Of a stretch of DNA of 6,772 bases, positions 1-6,210 are shown in pieces. This DNA is from Candidatus Helarchaeota archaeon (GTDB taxonomy: Archaea > Asgardarchaeota > Lokiarchaeia > Helarchaeales > HEL-GB-A). The position numbers were made by a program, and so were the translations under genes. Positions within the stretch are counted from its first letter, which is position 1; every line of letters starts with the position of its first letter. The DNA lies in assembly GCA_016840125.1 (NCBI GenBank), contig JAEOSY010000225.1, positions 1 through 6,772 on the forward strand. Direction: 5' to 3'. The notes under the pieces were generated by a model. The model saw nothing but the letters and a program-made list of their open reading frames with translations, was not told the DNA's origin and did no database searches.

Positions 1-3000
1 GTAGATGGGTTTCTTCGTGCATCTACTATTTCAATAAGCCTTGGTAGTCCAAGAGTAACGTTGAACTCAGCTGCCCCTGCGTAATGGAACGTTTTTAAAG
101 TCATTTGCGTCCCGGGTTCTCCAATTGACTGGGCAGCAACGATCCCAACAGCTTCGCCTGGTTCAACAAGCGCGCGGTGATATGATTTCAGAATCTCTTC
201 TATAAGTGTAGTAAATTGATTTTTATCAAGTTCAATTTGTGTTAATTTTGTTGTTAGTTTGTCTAGAATTGATGGAGGAAGTTGGTCGGCTTTAGCAAGT
301 TCTTCAATTCGATTCGTAACTTCAGTATCATCAGACTGAATGGAGGGTCCATTGAATTCTATTTCGCTGATTACGTTCTCCAGTATAACATCAATATTCA
401 CGGCCTTACCGTGATCGCTTTTAGCAGGATCAATCCTATCTTCGCCATATTTGAACTGAATGATATTTCCTACAGCATTTCGCACGGTCCCATCATATTC
501 TACTTTAATATCTTGAAGGGCATTGATCAAACGGCGCTGCATGTAACCACTGGTGCTGGTCCGAACGGCTGTATCAACTAACCCTTCGCGCCCACCCATC
601 GCGTGGAAGAAAAACTCGATTGGAATTAACCCTTTGTAATAACTGGAATTAACAAATCCCCGAGCAGGAGCGCTTAAATCACCTTTTTGGAAGTGAGGGA
701 GGGTTCTCTGACGGTATCCCCTGACAATGCGTTCGCCGCGAACTGACTGCTGTCCGACACAGGCAGCCATCTGTGCTAGATTTAATGGATTTCCTCTTGC
801 CCCGGTTTTGGTCATTATAACGATATGTTTATCGATCCCTAAGTATTCCCCAGCCACTCTTCCTGCTTCATCACGGGCTTCTGATAAGACGCCCATAATT
901 TTCATTTCAAGCGTTTCCAATAGTGTCCGACCCGGTAGACGCTGCAGTTCTCCTCTTTTATAGACTTCAATTAATTTATCAACCATGTTGGCCGCATTTC
1001 CTAGAATATAGTTAATTCGTGCATCAGCCTCTTCTTGGATTTCAACATCATCAAGACCAATAGTAAATCCGATGTGTGTAATAACTTCAATTAACATACG
1101 AGCAACCGAATCGAGAAATTGTCGACCCTTCTGTGTGCTATAATCTTTAACGATCCGATGCAAAACACTTTCGGGCTGCCCAGCACCAATGGCCTTCTTA
1201 TCTATAATCCCCGTTAATAATCGTCCATTACGAATTAAAACATAGGCATCATTTGGACATTCTTCACCCTGACATTCATCGCACCGACGGCAGATTTTAG
1301 CCTTAAGAGAAAGATTTATGCCATCTGGCAGTAAGACGCTAATAATTTGTTTTCCAGTCCAAAGCTCTTTAGGATATTGAATAGCAGGTAGTGGGATATT
1401 ATAGCGTTCTTTTGATTCATCAGGATCTACATAACCAGCTGCCATTAACAGATTCCCAACTTCATCGCGGTTGTAGAGAGACGATTTTCGGGTAAGAATA
1501 AAGGCTGCTGAAATATAATCTTGAATTCCCCCGATAATAGGACCGCCATAACGAGGTGTGAGAATCTGTTCTTGAACGCGCATTAAAATCCGCGCTTCAG
1601 CTTGTGCCTCTTCACTCTGAGGCACGTGCAGGTTCATTTCATCTCCATCAAAGTCAGCATTATATGGAGGACAAACACATAAGCTCAGGCGAAAAGTTTT
1701 GAAGGGCATAACAATGACTTCATGAGCCATGATAGATAATCTGTGGAGAGAGGGTTGACGATTAAAGAGGACAATATCTTTATCTTTTAAATGTCTCTCA
1801 ACGATGAAACCGCCTTCTAGTGTGTCAGCGACGGCTTCTCGATTCTTGACAAACCGGAGATCGATTCGGCGACCATCTAATCGGATAACATAATTAGCGC
1901 CAGGGTGGGTATCTGGACCATTGATAATCAGGTCCCTCATAAGTTGAATATTCCATTCAGTGACTCTCTCTGGAATAGTAAGGATTTTTGCGATATCAAA
2001 AGGAACACCGACTTCATTAATACTCAAATTTGGGTCAGGTGAAATTACAGTTCTTGCTGAGAAGTCAACCCGTTTTCCCGAAAGGTTACTTCTAAACCGC
2101 CCCTCTTTACCCTTCAGACGCTGAGCTAATGTCCTTAATGCACGCCCTGATCGATGACGTGCAGGGGGGATTCCACTTACTTCATTATTGAAATATGTTG
2201 TAACGTGATATTGTAGCAATTCCCATAGATCTTCGACGATCAATTGAGGGGCTCCGGCTTCGATGTTTTCTCTGAGGCGCTGATTAATCCGGATGATATC
2301 CACAAGTTTATGAGTCATATCATCTTCTGAGCGAACACCAGAATCTAGTGTAATTGAGGGACGGACACACACAGGGGGAATTGGTAAGACTGTGAGAATC
2401 ATCCATTCTGGGCGTGCCACTTCTGGATTTATTCCTAGGGAACGGCAATCGGTATCACTCATCCTTTCGAAGCGGTCTCGAATCTCACTGGGATTTAGGC
2501 GATTGGTCCCCGCTTCTGTCTTTTCGTAAAACGTTGTGGGCTTTTCTAACTTAATTTTTACTTGTTTCGCACTGCAATGGGGGCATTCGGTCATCTTTGC
2601 CGCTTTCTTAAGTGTATCTAATACTTCATCACTATCAGCGACTCCCTCGTCCTCATAATTGCGAGTGGTTTGAATTGCTTCAATCGTTTCATCAAGCAAT
2701 ATTACTTTACTACATTTTCTGCAAATGGCACGCAATATTTTTTGAATTTTTGCTGCATACCCAACATGTATTACTGGTCTTGCTTGTTCTATATGCCCAA
2801 AATGGCCTGGGCACTCACCGACACGATTTCCACAAGTTTTACATCGTTGACCCGGTTCAATGGTTCCTAAACGCCCGTCCATTAAACCTGAATCAATTGG
2901 AAGACCATCCTCATCATAAGTATCGGCAGTAATAATACGTGTTACGCTTAATTTACGAATTTCATCAGGAGAAAGAATTCCAAACTTTATTCTATCTATT

Positions 3001-3020
3001 ACTTTTAGCGGATGTGCCAT
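1..3020 (-). CDS. rpoA: DNA-directed RNA polymerase largest subunit, A' and A'' fused (partial, 3' end beyond window)
   Basis: This is the catalytic subunit of archaeal RNA polymerase (Rpb1/beta' family), which forms the active centre and the clamp. 1006 complete codons are visible without a stop. The order is: N-terminal clamp zinc site C60-C63-C70-H73; second zinc site C100/C103/C146/C149; the conserved GKRVDFSARTVISPDP segment; the magnesium-binding NADFDGD at 454-460; a CxxCxxCx4C cluster at 577-588; and the bridge-helix region from E802 (EFFFHAMGGREG). A' subunits normally end near residue 870-890, but here the frame continues through a linker (about 870-940) into the A'' start motif EPGEAVGIVAAQSIGEPG from residue 953 and the trigger-loop region MTLKTFHYAG. 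The protein is therefore unsplit, as in eukaryotes, Thaumarchaeota and Asgard archaea. The ATG at 3018-3020 is chosen because GGTGA lies 4 nt upstream and MAHPLKVIDRIKFGILSP matches the family N-terminus. The remaining A'' portion lies left of the window. No intein or frameshift was seen. Confidence 0.97.
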   Translation of the reverse strand, partial: MAHPLKVIDRIKFGILSPDEIRKLSVTRIITADTYDEDGLPIDSGLMDGRLGTIEPGQRCKTCGNRVGECPGHFGHIEQARPVIHVGYAAKIQKILRAICRKCSKVILLDETIEAIQTTRNYEDEGVADSDEVLDTLKKAAKMTECPHCSAKQVKIKLEKPTTFYEKTEAGTNRLNPSEIRDRFERMSDTDCRSLGINPEVARPEWMILTVLPIPPVCVRPSITLDSGVRSEDDMTHKLVDIIRINQRLRENIEAGAPQLIVEDLWELLQYHVTTYFNNEVSGIPPARHRSGRALRTLAQRLKGKEGRFRSNLSGKRVDFSARTVISPDPNLSINEVGVPFDIAKILTIPERVTEWNIQLMRDLIINGPDTHPGANYVIRLDGRRIDLRFVKNREAVADTLEGGFIVERHLKDKDIVLFNRQPSLHRLSIMAHEVIVMPFKTFRLSLCVCPPYNADFDGDEMNLHVPQSEEAQAEARILMRVQEQILTPRYGGPIIGGIQDYISAAFILTRKSSLYNRDEVGNLLMAAGYVDPDESKERYNIPLPAIQYPKELWTGKQIISVLLPDGINLSLKAKICRRCDECQGEECPNDAYVLIRNGRLLTGIIDKKAIGAGQPESVLHRIVKDYSTQKGRQFLDSVARMLIEVITHIGFTIGLDDVEIQEEADARINYILGNAANMVDKLIEVYKRGELQRLPGRTLLETLEMKIMGVLSEARDEAGRVAGEYLGIDKHIVIMTKTGARGNPLNLAQMAACVGQQSVRGERIVRGYRQRTLPHFQKGDLSAPARGFVNSSYYKGLIPIEFFFHAMGGREGLVDTAVRTSTSGYMQRRLINALQDIKVEYDGTVRNAVGNIIQFKYGEDRIDPAKSDHGKAVNIDVILENVISEIEFNGPSIQSDDTEVTNRIEELAKADQLPPSILDKLTTKLTQIELDKNQFTTLIEEILKSYHRALVEPGEAVGIVAAQSIGEPGTQMTLKTFHYAGAAEFNVTLGLPRLIEIVDARRNPS

Positions 3021-3024
3021 AAAC

Positions 3025-3029
3025 TCACC
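3025..3029 (-). promoter_or_regulatory. Shine-Dalgarno site of rpoA
   Basis: GGTGA sits 4 nt before the ATG at 3020 and is complementary to the usual archaeal 16S rRNA 3' end (AUCACCUCC). It supports the chosen start and indicates leadered translation of rpoA. Confidence 0.7.
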
Positions 3030-3243
3030 AAAATTCTAAACCTAACCTAAAAAATGAGCGTAAATATTGTAAAACCTCTAACCTTTCCCAATAGCCTAAT
3101 ATCTTTCAAGTCATTTAGCGTTTGATCAACTCCGAGGGAGAGTGCTCATGTTAGAGTAAATGTGATGGAAAAATCAACTCAACCTTACTTTCAAAAATAC
3201 TAGCATTTTCAATACAAAAGATAGTGTAAGGAAAATAAAATGT

Positions 3244-3258
3244 GATTTAAATTTTTCG
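3244..3258 (-). promoter_or_regulatory. Candidate BRE/TATA promoter for rpoA
   Basis: The minus strand reads CGAAAAATTTAAATC: an A-rich BRE-like stretch followed by TTTAAAT, close to the archaeal TATA consensus. A start about 25 nt downstream (near 3220) would give rpoA a leader of roughly 200 nt. A promoter here is expected, because rpoA is not directly preceded by rpoB in this window and a T-rich probable terminator follows the upstream tRNA. The assignment rests on motif match only. Confidence 0.4.
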
Positions 3259-3301
3259 TTCGGGGTTACTTCCTTCGGCTTGTATAGAACTTTATTCTTT
3301 C

Positions 3302-3327
3302 AGAAAACATAATAGAAAAAGTGTAAA
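3302..3327 (-). terminator. T-rich probable terminator after tRNA-Glu
   Basis: Directly after the tRNA discriminator base the minus strand runs TTTACAC, then T5, then TATTATG, then T4. Archaeal RNA polymerase stops at such U-tracts without needing a hairpin, so this is the likely end of the lsm-rpo8-thermosome-tRNA transcript. There is no preceding stem-loop apart from the tRNA itself. Confidence 0.35.
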
Positions 3328-3402
3328 TGCCGCGTCCGGGATTCGGACCCGGGTCCTAGGGGTGAGAGCCCTAGATGATTAACCAAGCTACACTAACGCG
3401 GC
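3328..3402 (-). tRNA. tRNA-Glu (anticodon CTC)
   Basis: The 75-nt sequence folds as a complete cloverleaf. The acceptor stem is 7 perfect pairs (GCCGCGT with ACGCGGC) with discriminator A. The D arm is of glutamate type, with 3 pairs and loop GG at 18-19. The anticodon stem TAGGG/CCCTA closes loop CTCTCAC, with anticodon CTC at 3366-3364, reading GAG. The variable loop is 4 nt, and the T-stem is CCGGG/CCCGG. No intron and no encoded CCA are present. The GTGTAG...AATCAT D-arm pattern is typical of archaeal tRNA-Glu. Oddities: the T-loop reads TCCGAAT, so position 55 is C instead of the near-universal T, and the gene begins only 2 nt after the thermosome stop codon, which implies release from a shared transcript by RNase P. 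Confidence 0.95.
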
Positions 3403-3404
3403 TT

Positions 3405-5066
3405 TTAAAACATTGGATTGGGGCCTAGCCCCGGAGGGGGTGGCGCACCACCGACCCCTGGGGCACCCGCACGCCTCTCAGGGGCAATCAATTTCGCAGC
3501 AACTACGTCATCAATTTTTAAAATCATAGAAGTTGCTTCTGTTGCTGATTTTAATGCTTGTAGTTTTACAAGTAAAGGATCAAGTATTCCTAATTCTTTC
3601 ATATCAACTATTTTTCCTGTAAAGACATCAATCCCAAAATATTTATTTTTTTCAGTATTGTGTTGAGCTCGCAGTTCAACTAAAATGTCAATGGGGTCAT
3701 AGCCAGCATTGTCGGCTAAAATTTTTGGAATAGATTCCAATGTTTCTGCGAACGCTTCTATCGCGAGCTGTTCTCTACCACCAACATTTATGGCATAGGC
3801 TCTCAACTTTTTGGCCATTTCTATTTCTATACTGCCACCGCCAGTGATAAACCGGGGATCCTTTATGATATCCGCAATTACCGACATAGCATCAATTAAT
3901 GTTCGTTCTACTTCGTGCAATAGCTGTTCGATGCTCCCGCGAATTAAAATACTCACTGAGTGGGGATTTTGACAATTTTCAATAAAGATCATTTTTTTGG
4001 TTCCAACTAATTTCTCTACAACATGTCCTGCCGCGCCTAAAAATTCAGGGCGAAGATCGTCTAAACTAGATAATACTTTACCTCCAACGGCTCTCCGAAT
4101 TTTCGTCATTTCTTTCTTCTTAATGCGTTTTACTGCTAAAATTTCATTCTTTGCCAAGAGATGTTCCACTAAGAGGGTCATTCCTTTTTGGGAAATTACG
4201 ACATTTGCGCCTATATCTTGAATTTTTTTAACCATATTTCGTAGAATCTGTTCTTCTTCATCTAAATAGGAGCCTATTTGAAGCGGATTTGTTATTCTAA
4301 TTTCTGTATCAAATTTTGTTTTTTCAATTTCAAGCGGCATGTTGAGGAGAACGATTTTAGCGTTATTAACTTCTTTTTTCATGTCTGGATGTTCGATTTC
4401 CTTTTCCAAAACGATCCCATTAATCATCGTTGTATCAGAAAGACTTGTTCCCTGATGTTTTACAATTTGAATTTTTTCTACATCTGCAAAGGAAGTCGCA
4501 TCTCGTTCCTCTCGGGCTTTTAAAATACTCTGAACCGCAATATTTGCGAAATAATCTTCCTGATTTTTCAATAATTTATTGTTGATTGCGCTTTTTGCAA
4601 TTTGTTTTAAGATTTCATGATCATTTAGGCTCACTGAAGTAGAAAACTCTTGGAGTGTTTCCTGAGATTTTGCAAGTGACTTTCTATAACCGCTAATAAT
4701 CACATTTGGATGAATTTTGAAGGATAATAATTTCTCAGCTTGGGTTAATAATTCACTAGCTAATAAAACCGCAGTAGTTGTTCCATCACCTACTTCACTA
4801 TCTTGAGTTCTCGCGATTTCAACCATAATTTTAGCAGCGGGATGGCGCACATCTATTTCCTCTAGAATAGTAGCACCATCATTTGTGATTACAATTCCAC
4901 CTAAGCGATCTACAAACATCTTATCCATACCACGTGGTCCCAAGGTAGTTTTTACAGTTTCGCCAATAACTTTAGCGGCAGCTATATTGACTCTAATTGC
5001 ATCGTCTGCTTCAGTCCGTTTGCTACCCTCTTTTAAAATTAGCGGTGGCTTTTTTACTAACCTCAT
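3405..5066 (-). CDS. thsA: Thermosome subunit (group II chaperonin, CCT/TCP-1 family)
   Basis: This is a cytosolic ATP-driven chaperonin subunit that builds the double-ring folding chamber. Numbered from the ATG at 5066 it has 553 residues, normal for the family. Visible motifs are PLILKEG near the N-terminus, the nucleotide-binding TLGPRGMDK (41-49), GDGTT (93-97), the apical segment around SQKGM (about 292-296), the catalytic Asp in LIDAM (residue 392), and [10 protein letters not shown] (409-418). The ATPase residues are intact, so the protein should be active. An in-frame ATG at 5084 adds MWIPIH. I prefer 5066 because about eight residues before PLILKEG is usual for thermosomes; neither start has a clear Shine-Dalgarno site. 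The C-terminus is a Gly/Pro-rich tail ([14 protein letters not shown]) without the GGM repeats common in archaeal subunits. Rpo8 lies 35-53 bp upstream, and tRNA-Glu follows 2 nt after the TAA. The symbol is generic; subunit type (alpha/beta/gamma) cannot be told from sequence alone. Confidence 0.96.
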   Translation of the reverse strand: MRLVKKPPLILKEGSKRTEADDAIRVNIAAAKVIGETVKTTLGPRGMDKMFVDRLGGIVITNDGATILEEIDVRHPAAKIMVEIARTQDSEVGDGTTTAVLLASELLTQAEKLLSFKIHPNVIISGYRKSLAKSQETLQEFSTSVSLNDHEILKQIAKSAINNKLLKNQEDYFANIAVQSILKAREERDATSFADVEKIQIVKHQGTSLSDTTMINGIVLEKEIEHPDMKKEVNNAKIVLLNMPLEIEKTKFDTEIRITNPLQIGSYLDEEEQILRNMVKKIQDIGANVVISQKGMTLLVEHLLAKNEILAVKRIKKKEMTKIRRAVGGKVLSSLDDLRPEFLGAAGHVVEKLVGTKKMIFIENCQNPHSVSILIRGSIEQLLHEVERTLIDAMSVIADIIKDPRFITGGGSIEIEMAKKLRAYAINVGGREQLAIEAFAETLESIPKILADNAGYDPIDILVELRAQHNTEKNKYFGIDVFTGKIVDMKELGILDPLLVKLQALKSATEATSMILKIDDVVAAKLIAPERRAGAPGVGGAPPPPGLGPNPMF

Positions 5067-5119
5067 ATGTATCGGAATCCACATTAAATAGACGGGTTAA
5101 GAGAATAAAATCAAAATTA

Positions 5120-5470
5120 TTAAAGGAATTGTATATTTAGATCTTTCTTTGTTTTGAACAAATCATAATCATTCGGGGTTTTAATTTTGATCTGAAGTCC
5201 TCCACAAGTGATTACGATGGTGTTAATTTCAGATTCTTTAGTAATAGAATAGATATACGCATTTAGGATTAGCTTTTGAGTATCAGGACTATCTATTTGT
5301 TTAGTATCAAATACCATTTTAACTGGATCCAGTTCTTTAAATGGATTTATTTTACTTGTTAATTCCAAATTGATTTGGGTCTTTCCATCTTCAGATTTAA
5401 AAACAAGTAAATCAACACCACTAATGTTTGCTTTCTCCATTCTTTCAATAGTTCCAGTTATTTCAACCAT
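5120..5470 (-). CDS. rpoG: Probable RNA polymerase subunit Rpo8 (RpoG, Rpb8 homologue)
   Basis: This small protein (116 aa) resembles the Rpb8/RpoG family, a single OB-fold subunit that packs on the largest RNA polymerase subunit. What is seen: an N-terminal beta-rich half with VEITGTIERME and QINLELTSKINPF, which parallels Rpb8's strand LTLDINVELFP; a central LILNAYIYSI, comparable to Rpb8's VMYGTAYKF; then VITCGGLQIKIKTP (CGGL at 89-92), matching the Rpb8 signature YYSFGGLLMRL; and a C-terminal strand DLNIQFL where Rpb8 has a similar end. Length fits archaeal RpoG (about 100-130 aa). The ATG at 5470 is preferred over the in-frame GTG at 5479, because that GTG is itself part of a GTGAT Shine-Dalgarno site 4 nt before the ATG. 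The gene lies 48 bp after the Lsm gene and just before the thermosome on the same strand, consistent with co-transcription. The family call rests on remembered motif similarity; another OB-fold RNA-binding protein is the main alternative. Confidence 0.72.
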   Translation of the reverse strand: MVEITGTIERMEKANISGVDLLVFKSEDGKTQINLELTSKINPFKELDPVKMVFDTKQIDSPDTQKLILNAYIYSITKESEINTIVITCGGLQIKIKTPNDYDLFKTKKDLNIQFL

Positions 5471-5474
5471 TTTT

Positions 5475-5479
5475 ATCAC
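5475..5479 (-). promoter_or_regulatory. Shine-Dalgarno site deciding the Rpo8 start
   Basis: GTGAT lies 4 nt before the ATG at 5470 and pairs with the archaeal 16S 3' end. It overlaps the alternative GTG start codon at 5479, which argues that the GTG belongs to the ribosome-binding site and is not the initiation codon. Confidence 0.55.
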
Positions 5480-5518
5480 GTTTTGTTGATTCTTAGTTCA
5501 ATGAAAATTCAGTAGTAT

Positions 5519-5971
5519 TTAATCTTCAGACTCTTTTTCCTCTTCTTCTTCAGCTTCCATTTGTTCTATAAATTTGTCATATACATTGCGGACACGTTCT
5601 GCTAATGGTCCGCTACCCTGAACACCCTTTTCGGTTGCTTTAATTTTATTCAATACGATGATCGCATCCGCTTCTGTGTCTAATTTAACTTCACCACGAG
5701 GAAATATTGCTTGGAGATCTTCTGCTAATCGCTTTAAATCAAATGCTTTTTTAGTTTCAATAATTTCGTGAATGGTCCGGCCATAAATGACAAGTTTACT
5801 GTATGTAACTCCTTCATTATCCTGGGCATCTTTAAGACAAATACTCATGGTATCTCTATCATATCCGATAAGAGCTCCGTCATATACTTTCGTATTTGTA
5901 ATCACTTTAACCCTTGAATTCAACATCTTTGTGTATTCGCCAAAGAAACGTCCTTCTGCAACTCGACTCAT
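5519..5971 (-). CDS. Lsm/Sm-like archaeal RNA-binding protein with C-terminal domain (SmAP3 type)
   Basis: 150 aa. The N-terminal Sm fold shows an Sm1 motif at about 20-50 (VKVITNTKVYDGALIGYDRD, with the diagnostic YDGxLxGYD) and an Sm2-like strand at about 58-70 (KLVIYGRTIHEI, with YGRT where canonical Sm proteins have [IV]RG). Residues 74-135 form an additional alpha/beta domain ending in IKATEKGVQGSGPLAERV, a pattern I associate with the crenarchaeal 'Lsm family RNA-binding protein' and SmAP3, which assemble as rings and bind RNA. The last about 14 residues are a strongly acidic tail (EAEEEEEKESED). The ATG at 5971 is preceded by a weak GGTTGAT site. It is the first gene of the minus-strand cluster (lsm, rpo8, thermosome, tRNA-Glu), so it probably sits directly behind the cluster promoter. 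Its exact cellular role is not shown by the sequence. Confidence 0.9.
   Translation of the reverse strand: MSRVAEGRFFGEYTKMLNSRVKVITNTKVYDGALIGYDRDTMSICLKDAQDNEGVTYSKLVIYGRTIHEIIETKKAFDLKRLAEDLQAIFPRGEVKLDTEADAIIVLNKIKATEKGVQGSGPLAERVRNVYDKFIEQMEAEEEEEKESED
5951..5969. repeat. 19-bp direct repeat, copy within the Lsm gene start
   Basis: The plus strand reads TCCTTCTGCAACTCGACTC. On the coding strand it begins with the G of the start ATG and encodes residues SRVAEG. An exact second copy lies 88 bp away at 6039-6057. The repeat ends exactly at these bounds on both sides. Confidence 0.95.
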
Positions 5972-5974
5972 AGA

Positions 5975-6001
5975 TCAACCTTCTATCAAACAATCAGACA
6001 T
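5975..6001 (-). other. Possible upstream ORF (8 codons) in the Lsm leader
   Basis: An ATG at 6001 opens MSDCLIEG and stops with TGA at 5975, three bases before the Lsm ATG. If transcription starts near 6008, as the upstream TATA box suggests, this ATG would be the first in the mRNA, and the weak GGTTGAT site of the Lsm gene would lie inside the short ORF. It could be translationally coupled to the Lsm gene or be chance; a closer AT-rich element at 6003-6013 would start transcripts downstream of it. Confidence 0.25.
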
Positions 6002-6030
6002 AATTAATTATAGAAAAAGAAGAGAGGATT

Positions 6031-6044
6031 CTTATAAATCCTTC
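6031..6044 (-). promoter_or_regulatory. Candidate TATA/BRE promoter of the Lsm-Rpo8-thermosome-tRNA cluster
   Basis: The minus strand reads GAAGGA then TTTATAAG, a near-consensus archaeal TATA box with a purine-rich upstream element. Initiation about 25 nt further on (near 6008) gives a leader of roughly 37 nt before the Lsm ATG. The BRE half comes from the duplicated 19-bp segment. A second AT-rich box (CTATAATTAAT, about 6003-6013) is an alternative. Confidence 0.5.
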
Positions 6045-6057
6045 TGCAACTCGACTC
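6039..6057. repeat. 19-bp direct repeat, promoter copy
   Basis: Exact copy of 5951-5969 in the same orientation, placed immediately upstream of the TTTATAAG box. It does not carry the start ATG: the preceding bases read GTA instead of CTAT. Its reading frame continues without resembling the Lsm protein, so it is a fragment, not a second gene. Confidence 0.95.
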
Positions 6058-6078
6058 TACGATAGTATATAGTTAGAA

Positions 6079-6093
6079 CGACCAGAATGGTCG
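6079..6093. repeat. 15-bp dyad CGACCA-GAA-TGGTCG
   Basis: Perfect 6-bp arms separated by 3 bp, lying between the divergent promoters about 35 bp upstream of the Lsm TATA box. The form fits a binding site for a dimeric helix-turn-helix regulator, or a short hairpin. No regulator gene is visible nearby, so function is unproven. Confidence 0.5.
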
Positions 6094-6178
6094 GTGACTA
6101 GTGTCAGATCCTATCGCAAGATCCGCACAAGATAATTATTTTATTAATAATAAAAACCTAACGGTTTATCGAATTTAA

Positions 6179-6204
6179 TTAATTAATAAACCCCTATTAA
6201 TTAA
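6179..6204. repeat. 26-bp AT-rich inverted repeat beside the plus-strand promoter
   Basis: Perfect 10-bp arms TTAATTAATA and TATTAATTAA flank the 6-bp centre AACCCC. The repeat ends 7-9 bp upstream of the TATA box of the plus-strand gene, a position where an archaeal activator or repressor could act. The arms are pure A/T in an AT-rich stretch, so chance is a real alternative. Confidence 0.6.
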
Positions 6205-6210
6205 CATTAG

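Larger units (their letters stand above)
3021..3327. other. Gene-free spacer between tRNA-Glu and rpoA
   Basis: The 307 bp hold no credible ORF on either strand. Reading in the minus direction, the spacer starts with T-runs after the tRNA. It then carries a TATA-like promoter near 3244-3258 and ends in a leader rich in the hexamer GGTTAG (a copy near 3081-3086, and AGGTTAGGTTTAG around 3036-3048) ahead of the rpoA ribosome-binding site. A weaker AT-rich element (TTTTACAATATTTACG, about 3060-3075) is a second promoter candidate that would give a much shorter leader. I found no C/D-box pair or strong long hairpin by eye. Confidence 0.6.

Noticed and set aside
282..963. Plus-strand ORFs of 99 and 78 codons inside rpoA
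   Set aside because: Both are antisense to unmistakable RNA polymerase sequence (bridge-helix and A'-A'' linker regions) and show no family features.
400..1700. Possible intein or intron within rpoA near the catalytic motifs
   Set aside because: The translated frame is continuous and collinear with the family through NADFDGD, the zinc loop and the bridge helix, with no splice-site or endonuclease-like insertion.
2612..2932. Plus-strand ORFs of 106 and 66 codons opposite the rpoA N-terminus
   Set aside because: They are antisense to the conserved zinc-binding clamp region; apparent Cys/His content is a mirror of that sequence.
5067..5084. Thermosome start at the upstream ATG (adds MWIPIH)
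   Set aside because: Possible, but the ATG at 5066 better matches the family N-terminal length and neither has a Shine-Dalgarno site; kept as an alternative in the gene entry.
3418..5091. Plus-strand ORFs opposite the thermosome gene
   Set aside because: All are short, antisense to a strongly conserved chaperonin and without initiation signals; the Gly/Pro-rich one at 3418 merely mirrors the G+C-rich tail.
5787..6065. Plus-strand 92-codon ORF across the Lsm start and promoter
   Set aside because: It is antisense to the Sm domain, and its end runs through the divergent promoter region; no supporting features.
6107..6134. AGATCC / AGATCC / AGAT short direct repeats
   Set aside because: Only two exact 6-mers and a partial third, too short and irregular for an array or iteron set; mentioned only as context for the nearby dyad.
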